Of a DNA stretch of 64,000 bases, positions 43,190-52,174 are shown piece after piece (the stretch's first letter is position 1; every line of letters begins with the position of its first letter). Below the pieces are notes generated by a model, which had not been told where the DNA came from, made no database searches, and saw only the letters and a list, made by a program, of their open reading frames with translations. This DNA is from Acidovorax sp. sic0104 (lineage in GTDB: Bacteria; Pseudomonadota; Gammaproteobacteria; Burkholderiales; Burkholderiaceae_C). Position numbers and translations under genes: made by a program. The stretch spans positions 62,001 through 126,000 of the forward strand of contig NZ_JAHUWH010000011.1 of the NCBI RefSeq assembly GCF_019219095.1, given 5' to 3'.

Positions 43190-43750
43190 TCAGTGATTGT
43201 GGGCACCGGCGCCCGCGCCGGGCAGGATTTCCAGCGCTGCGGCTGGGGACTTCAGGTCCGACAGTTTCTGCCCGGCCTTGGGCATGTCCACCCAGTCGTT
43301 GCGGCCTTCGGCGCAGACCTGGCGCACGGGCCAGTACACAGTGCCCGCTTGTTCGGGGGCTGTGGCGACCAGCACGAACTCGTCGTAGTGGGCGCTCTGC
43401 AGCATGTCGTCTGCGGTCTTGGCCGTCCAGGTCACCCGCACCACGTCTTCGGTGATGCTGCGGCCGTGGCTGGTGTAGGGCTGGGCGAGTTTTTCGCGCT
43501 GCACCTCCAGAGCCCACCCCGGCTTGGGCATGGGGCGCGCGCCGCGCATGCCTGCAGGAATGTCCACCGCGATCTGCCGCGTGGGCGATGCCCCGCAGCC
43601 ATGGCCGACCTTGAACGTGGCCTTGTAGCTGGCGCCTGCGGGGGCGACCTGGTATTCGAGCACCACATGGGCGAATGCAGAGCAAAAAAGACCTCCTGCG
43701 CCTGACAGCAAAGCGATTGCAGCTATCTTTTTCATAGTTTTGAGAGACAT
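43190..43750 (-). CDS. YcnI/DUF1775 copper-binding protein
   Basis: This is a 186-residue exported protein. After the signal peptide (residues 1-27, ending AFA) the mature chain starts with histidine (HVVLEYQVAPAG). In YcnI that first histidine forms a one-histidine copper(II) site together with a conserved tryptophan and acid. GHGCGASPTRQIAVDIPAGM and EDVVRVTWTA are family segments. A second in-frame ATG at 43735 gives a shorter signal. It ends in AHNH. It sits between the PCuAC gene and a TonB receptor, in a likely copper-acquisition group. Confidence 0.88.
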   Translation of the reverse strand: MSLKTMKKIAAIALLSGAGGLFCSAFAHVVLEYQVAPAGASYKATFKVGHGCGASPTRQIAVDIPAGMRGARPMPKPGWALEVQREKLAQPYTSHGRSITEDVVRVTWTAKTADDMLQSAHYDEFVLVATAPEQAGTVYWPVRQVCAEGRNDWVDMPKAGQKLSDLKSPAAALEILPGAGAGAHNH

Positions 43751-43764
43751 GAGATGTGTTCCTT

Positions 43765-46065
43765 TCAGAGGCTGACCTTGAGTTCAGCGAGATAGCTGCG
43801 CTGTGGATACGGGTGGAAGTTCCAGAACTTGTAGTTGTTGAGGTTGTCGATGCCCACGGCGGCGCTGACGTGTTTGCTGATCTGGTAGCGCACCCGCACA
43901 TCGGTGGTGAAGTAGCGGCTCGCGCCCTGGTAGGCAAAGCCGTTGGGGTCGGAGTTGTCGAGCGTGCTGTACTGCTTGCCGCTATAGCGCGCGCCCAGCG
44001 TGTACGACCATTTGTCGTCGGGCCGGTAGGTGGCCACGGCGCTGGCGCGCCACTCGGGGATGCGCGGCTGCCATTTGCCGACGCTGGCCGGGAACTTGTC
44101 GTTGCGCGTGATTTTGGAGTCCGTCCAGGTCAGGCTGCTGCCCAGCTCCAGCCCGCGCACAAAGACGTTCGCGGCCTGGTAAGACAGCTCCAGGCCACGG
44201 GTAGCGATGGCGTCCACGTTCTGCACGTTGGTCACGTTGGGGGTGACGAGCACATTGGTCTGCGAGTACAGCGCGTCTTTGGTGCGCTCAAAAAACGCGG
44301 TCAGGCGCAGCAGCCCATTGCCCAGGTCGCGCTCTGCGGTCAGCTCGGTGGTCCAGCTCTTTTCGGGCCTCAAATTCGGGTCGTTGTTGATGAGGGTTCC
44401 GCTGCCGCTGATGCCCCCCTGGTACAGCTCGGACACCGTGGGCATGCGCACGGCGCGGCCGGTGGATGCCTTGAGCACCCACAGATCATTGGCCTGATAG
44501 GCCACGGCGGCCTTGGGCGAGAAGTAGGTTTCGCTGCGCTCGGCGTGGTTCACCGTGGTGGTGGCGTTGCCGGTCTGGCCGTTGCTGGCACTCCAGCGTT
44601 CGGCGCGGGCGCCCAGCACGGCCTTCCACTTTCGCGCGACTTTCCAGGTGTCTTGCGCCCACAGGCCCAGCAGTTGGGTGTCGCCGTTGAAGGCCTGGCT
44701 GCGGGCGCCTGCCGCGCCGTTGATCCAGTTCGCCGTGGCGTTCTCGATGGTGCGCAGCTGGTAGCTGTCGCGCTGCAGGCCAAAGTCCACAATGTGCGCG
44801 CCATGCACCCCATCGGGCCGCCAGGTGCCCTTGGCGGCCAGGGTGTTCCAGCCCGTGCCCTTGCTGTCGACGATGCGGCCCGCGCCACCGTTGAGTGCGG
44901 CGGGCAGCGCCACGGTGGCGGCACGCAGGGTGTCGGTCCGGTAGTCGTACAGGCTGGCGGCCACTTCCCAGTCGAACACGCCCTTGGTGTTGCTCTTGAC
45001 CGAGAGCCCATGCATGAAGTGCGTGAGGTCTTCGTTCGAGACGTTGAAGTCGGTGGGGGTGAGCGCAAACGAGCGGCCATTGATGTTGACCGTGCCGCTG
45101 TAGACCGCATTGCCATTGGCGTCGCGCAGGTAGCTGGTGGGCCGCCCTTCGGATTCGTTGTGCCACCAGCCGAACGTGTAGGCGGCCCGCACCGTGGGCG
45201 AAAGGTCGTAGGCGAGCTTGGCCTTGATGTGGTCCTGCTGCGTGTGGTACTGCGTGGCGGTGCCCAGCAGGTACCAGGGCTGGTTGCTGCGGTTGTTGCC
45301 CAGCACGGCGCCCGTCACGGGTGTGCCCGCGTTACCCACGGTGCCTGCGGACACGAGGCGCGTGGGGAAGGTGAGCGGCTGGCCTTCGCTATCGGTCTTG
45401 TTGAAGTGTAGGAACCAGGACCAGTCGCCGTTCTTGTTGCCCACCGAGGCGCTGACCTGTTTGCCCGCATAGCTGGTGCTGGTGCCGTACAAGTCAAACG
45501 GCTGGTGCTGGAAGCTGACCTTGCCGTGGGCCTCGAACTGGGTCGGCATGCGCGTGACGTAGTCCACCACCGCGCCCACCGAGTTGCCAGCGTAGGCGGC
45601 GGAGAAAGGGCCGTAGAGCACGTCCACGCGCTCGATCTCCTCGGGCGTGACCAGCATCCAGCGCGGCGCGTTGGTGGGGCCGTTGCCCAGGTAGTTGGAG
45701 AGCAGGATGCCATCGGCAAACACCATGGACCGCGCCGGGTTGCCCGTGCCCGAGGCGCGCGTGGACAGCACCGCATGGTTGTAGTCGCCGATGTAGCGCT
45801 TGCGCACCAGCAGGCTGGGCAGGTACTTGAGCGCGTCTTCGCTGTCGGTGGCATTGATCGAGTGCTCGATCTGCTCGCGCGTCACGCCTTCGATGGTGGT
45901 GGGGATCTGCGTGGGCAGCGAAGTGGGCTGGCCGCCGGTGATGGTGACGACGCCCAACTCCTTGACGGGCGCGCCATCGGCGGTCTGGGCTGGCGCGGGC
46001 GCAGCCCCCAACAGGGCGAGAGGAAAGGCACCGGCCACGGCCAGCACCCTGCGGCTTTTGCGCAT
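43765..46065 (-). CDS. TonB-dependent outer-membrane receptor
   Basis: This is a 766-residue TonB-dependent receptor. Signal peptide about 1-28; a plug domain has VVTITGGQPTSLPTQIPTTI and the typical EEIERVDVLYGPFSAAYAGNSVGAVVDYVTR-type region (position about 150-180). A 22-strand barrel ends in the aromatic-type C-terminus LKVSL. AGGAG precedes the ATG at 46065, which I prefer to a longer start. Next genes in the operon are YcnI and PCuAC, so the cargo is probably copper or a copper chelate, with no direct sequence proof. Confidence 0.9.
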   Translation of the reverse strand: MRKSRRVLAVAGAFPLALLGAAPAPAQTADGAPVKELGVVTITGGQPTSLPTQIPTTIEGVTREQIEHSINATDSEDALKYLPSLLVRKRYIGDYNHAVLSTRASGTGNPARSMVFADGILLSNYLGNGPTNAPRWMLVTPEEIERVDVLYGPFSAAYAGNSVGAVVDYVTRMPTQFEAHGKVSFQHQPFDLYGTSTSYAGKQVSASVGNKNGDWSWFLHFNKTDSEGQPLTFPTRLVSAGTVGNAGTPVTGAVLGNNRSNQPWYLLGTATQYHTQQDHIKAKLAYDLSPTVRAAYTFGWWHNESEGRPTSYLRDANGNAVYSGTVNINGRSFALTPTDFNVSNEDLTHFMHGLSVKSNTKGVFDWEVAASLYDYRTDTLRAATVALPAALNGGAGRIVDSKGTGWNTLAAKGTWRPDGVHGAHIVDFGLQRDSYQLRTIENATANWINGAAGARSQAFNGDTQLLGLWAQDTWKVARKWKAVLGARAERWSASNGQTGNATTTVNHAERSETYFSPKAAVAYQANDLWVLKASTGRAVRMPTVSELYQGGISGSGTLINNDPNLRPEKSWTTELTAERDLGNGLLRLTAFFERTKDALYSQTNVLVTPNVTNVQNVDAIATRGLELSYQAANVFVRGLELGSSLTWTDSKITRNDKFPASVGKWQPRIPEWRASAVATYRPDDKWSYTLGARYSGKQYSTLDNSDPNGFAYQGASRYFTTDVRVRYQISKHVSAAVGIDNLNNYKFWNFHPYPQRSYLAELKVSL

Positions 46066-46110
46066 GGAAACTCCTGAAATACAAGCCAAACAGGCTGCTA
46101 CCGCTTGATG

Positions 46111-46149
46111 GACAAGCGCCAGCAGCTATTGAATCAATAGCAATTCAGG
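46111..46149 (-). repeat. Short ATTGCTATT...AATAGCTGCTGGCGC repeat
   Basis: This is the best-formed copy of the short repeat family, read on the minus strand. AATTGCTATTGATTCAATAG folds into a hairpin and is followed by CTGCTGGCGC. It lies between the DUF2946 gene, whose stop it overlaps, and the TonB receptor gene. Confidence 0.65.
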
Positions 46150-46513
46150 AGAATGCAGGCGGCCCGCGCGGCGGCAGCGGCGCGGCGGTGCGCGCGGCGA
46201 TGTGCGCGGCGGGGATCGGGCGCAGGGCGTGCGCCAGAGGATGAACGACCGGCAGCGGGCCCTGCGCGGCGGGCGGCGGCGCGCCGACATGGGCGCACAG
46301 CGGGCAATCGAGCGCGTGGCTCGTCACTTCCTGCACGCCGTCGTCGGTCTTGACCAGCAGCTTGATCGCGCCCGAGCCCGAGCAGATCAGCTCCATGGCC
46401 TGGGGGCTGACCAGCGGCGACGCCACCGCCACCCCGATGGACACCACAAACCACGCCAGCACACAGCGGGCGAGCCAGCGAAGGCTGCGGAGGGTTTGCA
46501 GGGACGGCACCAT
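46145..46513 (-). CDS. DUF2946-like small exported/membrane protein
   Basis: This is a 122-residue protein. A hydrophobic segment (about 14-33, RCVLAWFVVSIGVAVASPL) is followed by a cysteine pair with histidine (C70-PLC-AH). A proline/alanine/histidine-rich tail completes it. This is the layout of DUF2946 proteins, which lie beside TonB receptors and copper genes. It is the first gene of the minus-strand copper group and may bind a metal with C70, C73 and H75. Its stop lies inside a short repeat. Confidence 0.75.
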   Translation of the reverse strand: MVPSLQTLRSLRWLARCVLAWFVVSIGVAVASPLVSPQAMELICSGSGAIKLLVKTDDGVQEVTSHALDCPLCAHVGAPPPAAQGPLPVVHPLAHALRPIPAAHIAARTAAPLPPRGPPAFS

Positions 46514-46657
46514 GGAGGCCCGATTGTAGATGCCGCACCTGCCGCGGCGTTGACGGGGGTCATCTGGGCGACGGGCGCCCTGGCGGGCCGGGCCTAAGCT
46601 CCGGTCTGGCGCCTGCCTGCACCGCCCCCCCTTCAACGACAACAACGGAGACACACC

Positions 46658-47299
46658 ATGCTCACGCTCTGCGGATTTTCGGCCAGCAACTACTACAACA
46701 AGGTCAAGCTCGCCCTGCTCGAAAAGGGCCTGCCCTTCACCGAGGAGCTGGCCTGGGTCGGTGAGACCGACCGCAACGCGTCGCCCCTGGGCAAGGTGCC
46801 GTACCTGCGCACGCCCCACGGCCCGCTGTGCGAATCGGCGGTGATCGCCGACTACATCGAAGCCGCCCACCCCGAGCACCCCCTGATCCCCGCCGACCCC
46901 TACCAGGCTGCCAAGGTGCGCGAACTGATCACCTTCCTGGAGCTGCACCTGGAGCTGGTGGCGCGCAATCTGTACCCGCAGGCCTTTTTCGGAGGCACGG
47001 TGAGCGACGCCGCCAAAGAGAAGGTGGGCGCGCAGCTCACGAAGAACATCGCCGCCTTTGCGCAACTGGCGCAATTCAGCCCCTGCGTGGGCGGTGACAC
47101 CTTCACCCTGGCCGACTGCGCCGCCATCGTGCACCTGCCGTTGGTGAGCTCTGCCACCAAAATCGTCTACGGCCGCGACTACCTGGCGGACCTGCCAGTG
47201 CGCGAGTACCTGGCCCGCATGTCCGAACGCCCGCACGTGCAGCGCGTGAATGCGGACCGCAAGACCAATACGGTAGAAATGCTGAGCCGGGGCAAGTAG
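46658..47299 (+). CDS. Glutathione S-transferase family protein
   Basis: This is a 213-residue GST. The N-terminal thioredoxin-like domain (CGFSASNYYNKVKLALLEKGL, with cis-proline segment GKVPYL and CESAVIADYIE) is followed by a helical C-terminal domain. It is not close to the GST at 3171. The start follows an AACGGAG site. It is followed by a VOC protein after 49 bases. Substrate unknown; a general detoxification role is likely. Confidence 0.88.
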   Translation: MLTLCGFSASNYYNKVKLALLEKGLPFTEELAWVGETDRNASPLGKVPYLRTPHGPLCESAVIADYIEAAHPEHPLIPADPYQAAKVRELITFLELHLELVARNLYPQAFFGGTVSDAAKEKVGAQLTKNIAAFAQLAQFSPCVGGDTFTLADCAAIVHLPLVSSATKIVYGRDYLADLPVREYLARMSERPHVQRVNADRKTNTVEMLSRGK

Positions 47300-47348
47300 C
47301 GCCCAGCGCAGCATCCGACGCCCTCGGAGCCGCTGCTATCCTGCCGGC

Positions 47349-47762
47349 ATGCGCAGCCTCTTTCATCTCGCTTTTCACGTCACCGACCTCGACGCCGCGC
47401 GCCGCTTCTATGGCGGCGTGCTGGGATGCCAGGAAGGCCGAAGCACCGACACCTGGGTGGACTTCGACTTCTTCGGCCATCAGATCTCCCTGCACCTGGG
47501 CGAGCCCTTTGCCAGTGCGCGTACCGGTCACGTGGGCCACCATATGGTGCCCATGCCACATTTCGGCGCCATCCTGGAGTTGCCCGACTGGCACGCCCTG
47601 GCCGGCCGCCTGCGCGCCGCACAGACCGAGTTCGTGCTGGAGCCGCAGGTGCGCTTCGAGGGCCAGCCCGGCGAGCAATGGACCATGTTCTTCCACGACC
47701 CGAGCGGCAATCCGATCGAAATCAAGGGTTTCCGATCGCTCGACGCAGTCTATGCGGCCTAG
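47349..47762 (+). CDS. VOC-superfamily (glyoxalase-like) protein
   Basis: This is a 137-residue metal-binding VOC protein with two beta-alpha-beta-beta-beta units. Likely metal ligands are H9 (FHLAFHV region), an internal histidine in VGHHMVPMPHFG and the glutamate of GNPIEIKGF near the C-terminus. Members include glyoxalases, dioxygenases and fosfomycin-type resistance proteins. The N-terminal HLAFHVTDLDAARRFY is generic. The exact reaction cannot be read from sequence. Confidence 0.82.
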   Translation: MRSLFHLAFHVTDLDAARRFYGGVLGCQEGRSTDTWVDFDFFGHQISLHLGEPFASARTGHVGHHMVPMPHFGAILELPDWHALAGRLRAAQTEFVLEPQVRFEGQPGEQWTMFFHDPSGNPIEIKGFRSLDAVYAA

Positions 47763-47785
47763 GAAGTCATAAAGCGGCCTCGAGC

Positions 47786-47817
47786 GCGCCAGAGCGTGGT
47801 CTTCTCGCTTCTGGCGC
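47786..47817. terminator. Hairpin between convergent genes
   Basis: GCGCCAGA (47786-47793) pairs with TCTGGCGC (47810-47817) around a 16-base loop. A second hairpin (GGCGGG with CCCGCC, about 47828-47850) follows. No T-tract is present. These lie between the convergent VOC and Rrf2 genes and probably help to end both messages. Confidence 0.4.
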
Positions 47818-47949
47818 GGTCAATCCGGCGGGTCACAGGTGTGGCCCGCCAGTGCAAGGCGCCAGCTCTGGGCTCCGGCGTGGCGGCCATCGGCCACACC
47901 CGCCACGCACGACTGCAAGTGCGGGCCGCCGAGGGCCAGTCCCCGGTGC

Positions 47950-48498
47950 TCAGCGGCGCTGCAGCAGCGGAATCGTTCCGAGCGCAAACACCGAATTGGG
48001 CACACCAACGCGTGCCATCAGCGGGCGCGGTTTGGCGCTCAGTTTGGGGCGTGGCGCAGCTGCGGGTGCCGGCTCTTGCGCGACCACGCCCTTCTCCAGT
48101 TGCTGCGCCACGAGATCCTGCAAGGTCACGGACTGCAGGTAGTCCATCACCCGCGCATTGAAGGTGGACCACAGGTCGCCCGTCATCGACTTGACCTGCG
48201 CCGCCTGGCCTTCACCCAGGTTCTGCAGGTCGTCGGCCTTGAGGTTTTCCACGGCGAGAATGATCTCGGCCACGGACACCTGGTCGGCGCGGCGGGCCAG
48301 CGTGTAGCCGCCGCCAGGGCCGCGCGTGCTGTCCACCAGCCCCGCTCGGCGCAGCGCGCTGAACAGCTGCTCCAGGTACGACAGCGAGGTGCCCTGGCGC
48401 GCGCTGATCGTCGACAGCGCCACCGGTCGAATCTTCTGGCGCAGCGCGAGATCGGTCATTGCCGACACCGCAAGTTGTCCTCTGGTGGTGATTCGCAT
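47950..48498 (-). CDS. Rrf2/IscR-like regulator lacking all cysteines
   Basis: This is a 182-residue Rrf2-family regulator. The N-terminal winged helix-turn-helix follows IscR closely (MRITTRGQLAVSAMTDLAL, GTSLSYLEQLFSALRRAGLV, STRGPGGGYTLAR). In IscR three cysteines hold an iron-sulfur cluster. Here the equivalent segment (LKADDLQNLGEGQAAQ) has none, and the whole protein contains no cysteine. It therefore cannot bind a cluster in the IscR way and may act as a constitutive or apo-IscR-like regulator. It is divergent from nhaR, and no isc genes are adjacent. The tail (about 135-182) is extended and low-complexity. Confidence 0.88.
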   Translation of the reverse strand: MRITTRGQLAVSAMTDLALRQKIRPVALSTISARQGTSLSYLEQLFSALRRAGLVDSTRGPGGGYTLARRADQVSVAEIILAVENLKADDLQNLGEGQAAQVKSMTGDLWSTFNARVMDYLQSVTLQDLVAQQLEKGVVAQEPAPAAAPRPKLSAKPRPLMARVGVPNSVFALGTIPLLQRR

Positions 48499-48648
48499 CG
48501 TTGCTACTCCTTGTGAACACGACAATTTCCAGTCCCGGCGCTCGCCGTGGAATGGGGCCAAGCGTTCAATGTAGAGAGTTTGACACTTCGCGTATATTCG
48601 TTTTATCGGCGCAAATACTTCGCTTTTTTCGATACATAGGGGTCCATC

Positions 48649-49545
48649 ATGAATTTCAAGCACTTGCGCTACTTCTGGACAGTGGCCAAGGCGGGCGGGG
48701 TGATGCGAGCCGGCGAGCAGCTGCACACCACTCCCCAGACGCTGTCGGGACAAATCAAGCAACTGGAGGAATGGCTGGGGCACGACCTGTTTCGCAAACG
48801 GGGGCGGGGCCTGGAGCTGACCAGCGAAGGGCGCGTGGCCCTTGGCTACGCGGAGCAAATCTTTGCGCTCGGCGACGAGCTGGAGAAGTCCGTGCGACTG
48901 TCACGGGGCCAGGCCAAGCCGCTTGAGTTCCGAGTGGGCGTTGCTGACTCCATTGCCAAGTCGGTCGCCTATCACCTGCTTGAACCCGCTCTGGGCATGC
49001 CGCAGCAGGTGCACATGACCTGCCAGGAAGGCAAGTTTCCCGAGCTGATCGCCCAGCTGAGCCTTCACAAGCTGGATCTGGTGCTCGCCGACGAGCCGGT
49101 GTCCAAGAAGATCGGCGTGAAGGCGTTCAACCACCCCCTGGGCACCAGTGGCATGAGCTTCCTGTGCGCCCCGGGCCTGCGCGCCGAACTCCAAGGCGAT
49201 TTCCCCGGCTGCCTTCAGGGCGCCCCGATGCTGATCCAGGGCCCCATGTCGTCGGTCCGGCAGCAGCTTGACCACTGGTTCAACAAGTACCAGCTGCAGC
49301 CCCGCCTGGTCGGCGAGTTCGACGACAGCGCGCTCATGAATGCATTCGGGCGCGAGGGGCGCGGGGTGTTCACCTCGCCCACTGTGCTGGACGACGAAAC
49401 CACGGCGCAGTTCGGCGTCGAGGTGATCGGAAGATCGAGCGAATTGGTGGAGGAGTTTTTTGCGATCTCGGTGGAACGCCGCATTACGCACCCCTGCGTG
49501 GCAGCGATCACCAAGGCGGCGAAGGCGGATCTGTTCGCGAAATGA
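48649..49545 (+). CDS. nhaR: LysR-family regulator NhaR
   Basis: This is a 298-residue LysR-type regulator. The N-terminal helix-turn-helix (MNFKHLRYFWTVAKAGGVMRAG, TTPQTLSGQIKQLEEWLG) and the effector domain (ADSIAKSVAYHLLEPAL, LVLADEPVSKKI) follow E. coli NhaR, the sodium- and pH-responsive activator of the nhaA antiporter gene. No nhaA is adjacent here. It is divergent from the cysteine-free Rrf2 regulator, with a 150-base shared gap. It ends about 100 bases before a strong terminator. Confidence 0.88.
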   Translation: MNFKHLRYFWTVAKAGGVMRAGEQLHTTPQTLSGQIKQLEEWLGHDLFRKRGRGLELTSEGRVALGYAEQIFALGDELEKSVRLSRGQAKPLEFRVGVADSIAKSVAYHLLEPALGMPQQVHMTCQEGKFPELIAQLSLHKLDLVLADEPVSKKIGVKAFNHPLGTSGMSFLCAPGLRAELQGDFPGCLQGAPMLIQGPMSSVRQQLDHWFNKYQLQPRLVGEFDDSALMNAFGREGRGVFTSPTVLDDETTAQFGVEVIGRSSELVEEFFAISVERRITHPCVAAITKAAKADLFAK

Positions 49546-49652
49546 CGCCTACTCTACTGTCCGTGGGTCACAGGACTGCGGCACAGCGCCCGCCAGCGGG
49601 CAGCAAACCCAGAGCATCGGCATGCGGGACACGCATGTGAGCCGCAAAAACA

Positions 49653-49680
49653 AAAACGCCCGCATTGCTGCGGGCGTTTT
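49653..49680. terminator. Bidirectional intrinsic terminator (nhaR and tRNA-Met)
   Basis: AAAACGCCCGC (49653-49663), a six-base loop and GCGGGCGTTTT (49670-49680) form a perfect 11-bp stem with A- and T-runs on both sides. It serves nhaR on the plus strand and the initiator tRNA on the minus strand. Confidence 0.9.
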
Positions 49681-49688
49681 GCTTATTT

Positions 49689-49765
<77 letters not shown>

Positions 49766-49776
49766 GTAAGAAATAA

Positions 49777-49782
49777 ATTATA
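49777..49782 (-). promoter_or_regulatory. TATAAT -10 box before the initiator tRNA
   Basis: A perfect TATAAT on the minus strand lies five bases beyond the rplQ stop and eleven bases before the tRNA. That places a start at about 49770. The matching -35 (TTCGGC or TCGGCA, inside rplQ) is weak. The tRNA can thus be made independently of the ribosomal operon. Confidence 0.55.
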
Positions 49783-49787
49783 CCCTA

Positions 49788-50180
49788 TTATTCAGCGGCT
49801 GCCGAATTATTTTCGGTTTCTGCAGCGCGGTCGACCAACTCGACCAGGGCCATGGGTGCATTGTCGCCCACGCGGAAACCCATCTTCAGGATACGGGTGT
49901 AGCCGCCAGGACGCACCTTGAAGCGGGGACCCAGATCGTTGAACAGCTTGGTGACGCTGTCGCGGTCGCGCAGGCGGTTGAACGCCAGTCGACGGTTGGC
50001 GACGGAATCTTCCTTGGCCAGGGTGATCATGGGCTCGATCACGCGGCGCAGTTCCTTGGCCTTGGGGACCGTGGTCTTGATGGCCTCATGCTCGATGAGC
50101 GAGTTCATCATGTTCTGCAGCATCGCGAGGCGGTGCGAGCTGGTGCGGTTGAGTTTGCGGAGGCCGTGTCCGTGGCGCAT
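49788..50180 (-). CDS. rplQ: Ribosomal protein L17
   Basis: This is a 130-residue large-subunit protein L17, beginning [20 protein letters not shown] and with [20 protein letters not shown], both highly conserved. It is the last gene of the ribosomal run and lies after rpoA as usual. A 173-base gap with two hairpins separates it from rpoA, so its level may differ from that of the upstream genes. The initiator tRNA follows. Confidence 0.97.
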   Translation of the reverse strand: MRHGHGLRKLNRTSSHRLAMLQNMMNSLIEHEAIKTTVPKAKELRRVIEPMITLAKEDSVANRRLAFNRLRDRDSVTKLFNDLGPRFKVRPGGYTRILKMGFRVGDNAPMALVELVDRAAETENNSAAAE

Positions 50181-50280
50181 GGTGCTTTCCTTCTACTGTC
50201 TATGTAATTAAATCGGGCAGCCGTGTCAGGTACTGTCCGAGGCACTGTTCCCTTTCGGCGTTATCGCCTGTGGGAACGAA

Positions 50281-50333
50281 AAGTCCCCTCGCGGGGGACT
50301 TGGAAACCGGGCTTCCCGTTTAGCGGGAAAGCC
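50281..50333 (-). terminator. Two hairpins between rpoA and rplQ
   Basis: On the minus strand the rpoA message first meets GGCTTTCCCG/CGGGAAGCC (50310-50333). It then meets a perfect 8-bp stem GGGGACTT with AAGTCCCC (50281-50301) followed by TTTTCG. The second resembles a weak intrinsic terminator or attenuator lying ahead of rplQ. Confidence 0.55.
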
Positions 50334-50353
50334 TGCGATTATAAAACGGCAGC

Positions 50354-51346
50354 TCAGCGCTTGTCCAGGCCAGCCGGTGGCCAGTTCTCGAGCTTCATGC
50401 CCAGCGTGAGGCCACGCGAGGCCAGCACTTCCTTGATTTCGTTGAGCGACTTGCGGCCCAGGTTAGGCGTCTTGAGCAGCTCGTTCTCGGTACGCTGGAT
50501 CAGGTCACCGATGTAGTAGATGTTCTCGGCCTTCAGGCAGTTGGCGGAACGCACGGTCAGTTCCAACTCGTCCACGGGGCGCAGCAGGATCGGATCGAAC
50601 GTTGCATTGCCACGTGGGCCTGCAGGTGCGTCGAACGCAGCCAGCTCGCCACCTTCCAGCTGCGCGAACACAGCCAGCTGCTCCACTAGGATCTTGGCCG
50701 AGGCGCGCACTGCGTCTTCGGCAGTGATGGCTCCATTGGTCTCGATCTCTACAACCAGCTTGTCCAGGTCGGTACGTTGCTCGACACGGGCGCTTTCCAC
50801 GGTGTAGCTCACGCGCTTCACGGGGGAGAACGAGGCGTCCAGCACGATGCGGCCGATCGACTTGGTCGATTCGTCAGCATAACGACGCAGGCTGCCAGGC
50901 ACATAGCCACGGCCCTTTTCCACCTTGATCTGCATGTCCAGCTTGCCGCCTTGCGACAGGTTGGCAATCACATGATCAGGGTTCACGATTTCGACATCGT
51001 GGGGGGTCTGGATATCACGCGCTGTCACCACACCTTCGCCATCCTTGCGCAGGCTCAGCGTGACTTCGTCGCGGTTGTGCAGCTTGAACACCACGCCCTT
51101 GAGGTTCAGCAGGATGTTGACCACATCTTCCTGAACGCCATCGATGGACGAGTACTCGTGCAGAACACCTGCAATGGTGACTTCCGTCGCTGCGTAACCC
51201 ACCATGGACGAGAGCAGGACGCGCCGAATGGCATTGCCCAGCGTGTGGCCGTAACCACGCTCGAACGGCTCCAGCGCGACCTTGGCACGGTTGTGGCCAA
51301 GCTGCTCGACATTGATCGCCTTGGGTTTCAGCAAATTGGTTTGCAT
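50354..51346 (-). CDS. rpoA: RNA polymerase alpha subunit
   Basis: This is the 330-residue alpha subunit, the scaffold for RNA polymerase assembly. The N-terminal dimerisation domain includes the universal [20 protein letters not shown], and the C-terminal domain has [20 protein letters not shown], which contacts UP elements and activators. Length and order (rpsD before, rplQ after) are standard. It starts 113 bases after rpsD. Confidence 0.98.
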   Translation of the reverse strand: MQTNLLKPKAINVEQLGHNRAKVALEPFERGYGHTLGNAIRRVLLSSMVGYAATEVTIAGVLHEYSSIDGVQEDVVNILLNLKGVVFKLHNRDEVTLSLRKDGEGVVTARDIQTPHDVEIVNPDHVIANLSQGGKLDMQIKVEKGRGYVPGSLRRYADESTKSIGRIVLDASFSPVKRVSYTVESARVEQRTDLDKLVVEIETNGAITAEDAVRASAKILVEQLAVFAQLEGGELAAFDAPAGPRGNATFDPILLRPVDELELTVRSANCLKAENIYYIGDLIQRTENELLKTPNLGRKSLNEIKEVLASRGLTLGMKLENWPPAGLDKR

Positions 51347-51459
51347 TCAGACTTCCTCTCAATACCCCCAGCTCGTTACACCGGTAAGGCTGGTGAAGCG
51401 CCTAAACCGCGATGCCTCGCGGTTCAGGGACGGTTTTCTTGATCTACTGACTCGACCGA

Positions 51460-52083
51460 TTAGCGCGAGTACAACTCAACGATCAGCGATTCGTTGATGT
51501 CGGCACCAAACTCATCACGGTCAGGCGCCTTTTTGAAGATGCCTTCTGCCTTGTCGGCATTCACTTCCACCCATGCAGGCATGCCAACCTGGGCAGCCAG
51601 TTGCAGAGCTTCCACGATACGGGCTTGCTTCTTGGACTTTTCGCGAACGGCCACCACGTCGCCGGCCTTGACCAGGTAGGAAGCGATGTTCACGGACTTG
51701 CCGTTCACCGTGATGGCCTTGTGGGAAACCAGCTGGCGCGCTTCAGCGCGGGTCGAGCCGAAACCCATGCGGTACACCACGTTGTCCAGACGCGATTCCA
51801 GCAGGAACAACAGATTGGCGCCGGTATTGCCCTTCTTGCCGTCAGCGGCTTCGAAGTAACGGCGGAATTGCTTTTCCAGCACGCCGTACATGCGCTTGAC
51901 CTTCTGCTTTTCACGCAGTTGCAGTCCGTAGTCGGACGTGCGCGCACCGGAGGTACGGCCATGTTGGCCAGGCTTGGAGTCGAACTTGGACTTGTCGGCG
52001 ATCGAGCGGCGGGCGCTCTTGAGGAACAGGTCCGTGCCTTCACGGCGGGAGAGTTTGGCCTTGGGGCCGAGGTAACGTGCCAC
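51460..52083 (-). CDS. rpsD: Ribosomal protein S4
   Basis: This is a 207-residue small-subunit primary binder of 16S rRNA ([20 protein letters not shown], then [20 protein letters not shown] in the S4 RNA-binding domain). The N-terminus lacks zinc-ligand cysteines, so it is the zinc-independent form. In E. coli S4 represses its own operon, and its place before rpoA is the same here. It follows rpsK by 91 bases. Confidence 0.98.
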   Translation of the reverse strand: MARYLGPKAKLSRREGTDLFLKSARRSIADKSKFDSKPGQHGRTSGARTSDYGLQLREKQKVKRMYGVLEKQFRRYFEAADGKKGNTGANLLFLLESRLDNVVYRMGFGSTRAEARQLVSHKAITVNGKSVNIASYLVKAGDVVAVREKSKKQARIVEALQLAAQVGMPAWVEVNADKAEGIFKKAPDRDEFGADINESLIVELYSR

Positions 52084-52174
52084 TTGAGCTTCCTTTGTGT
52101 CATCTACCGCAAACCATTGCGGGAGCCGCCTGAGGCGCTTGCGCGTTCACAGGCGGCGGTGGGCTTATGAAGAA

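Noticed and set aside
43700-43735. Further member of the TAGCTGCT repeat family (GCAGCTATCTTTTTCATAG)
   Set aside because: It is inside the signal-peptide codons of the YcnI gene and matches only the short GCAGCTATC part. Likely chance.
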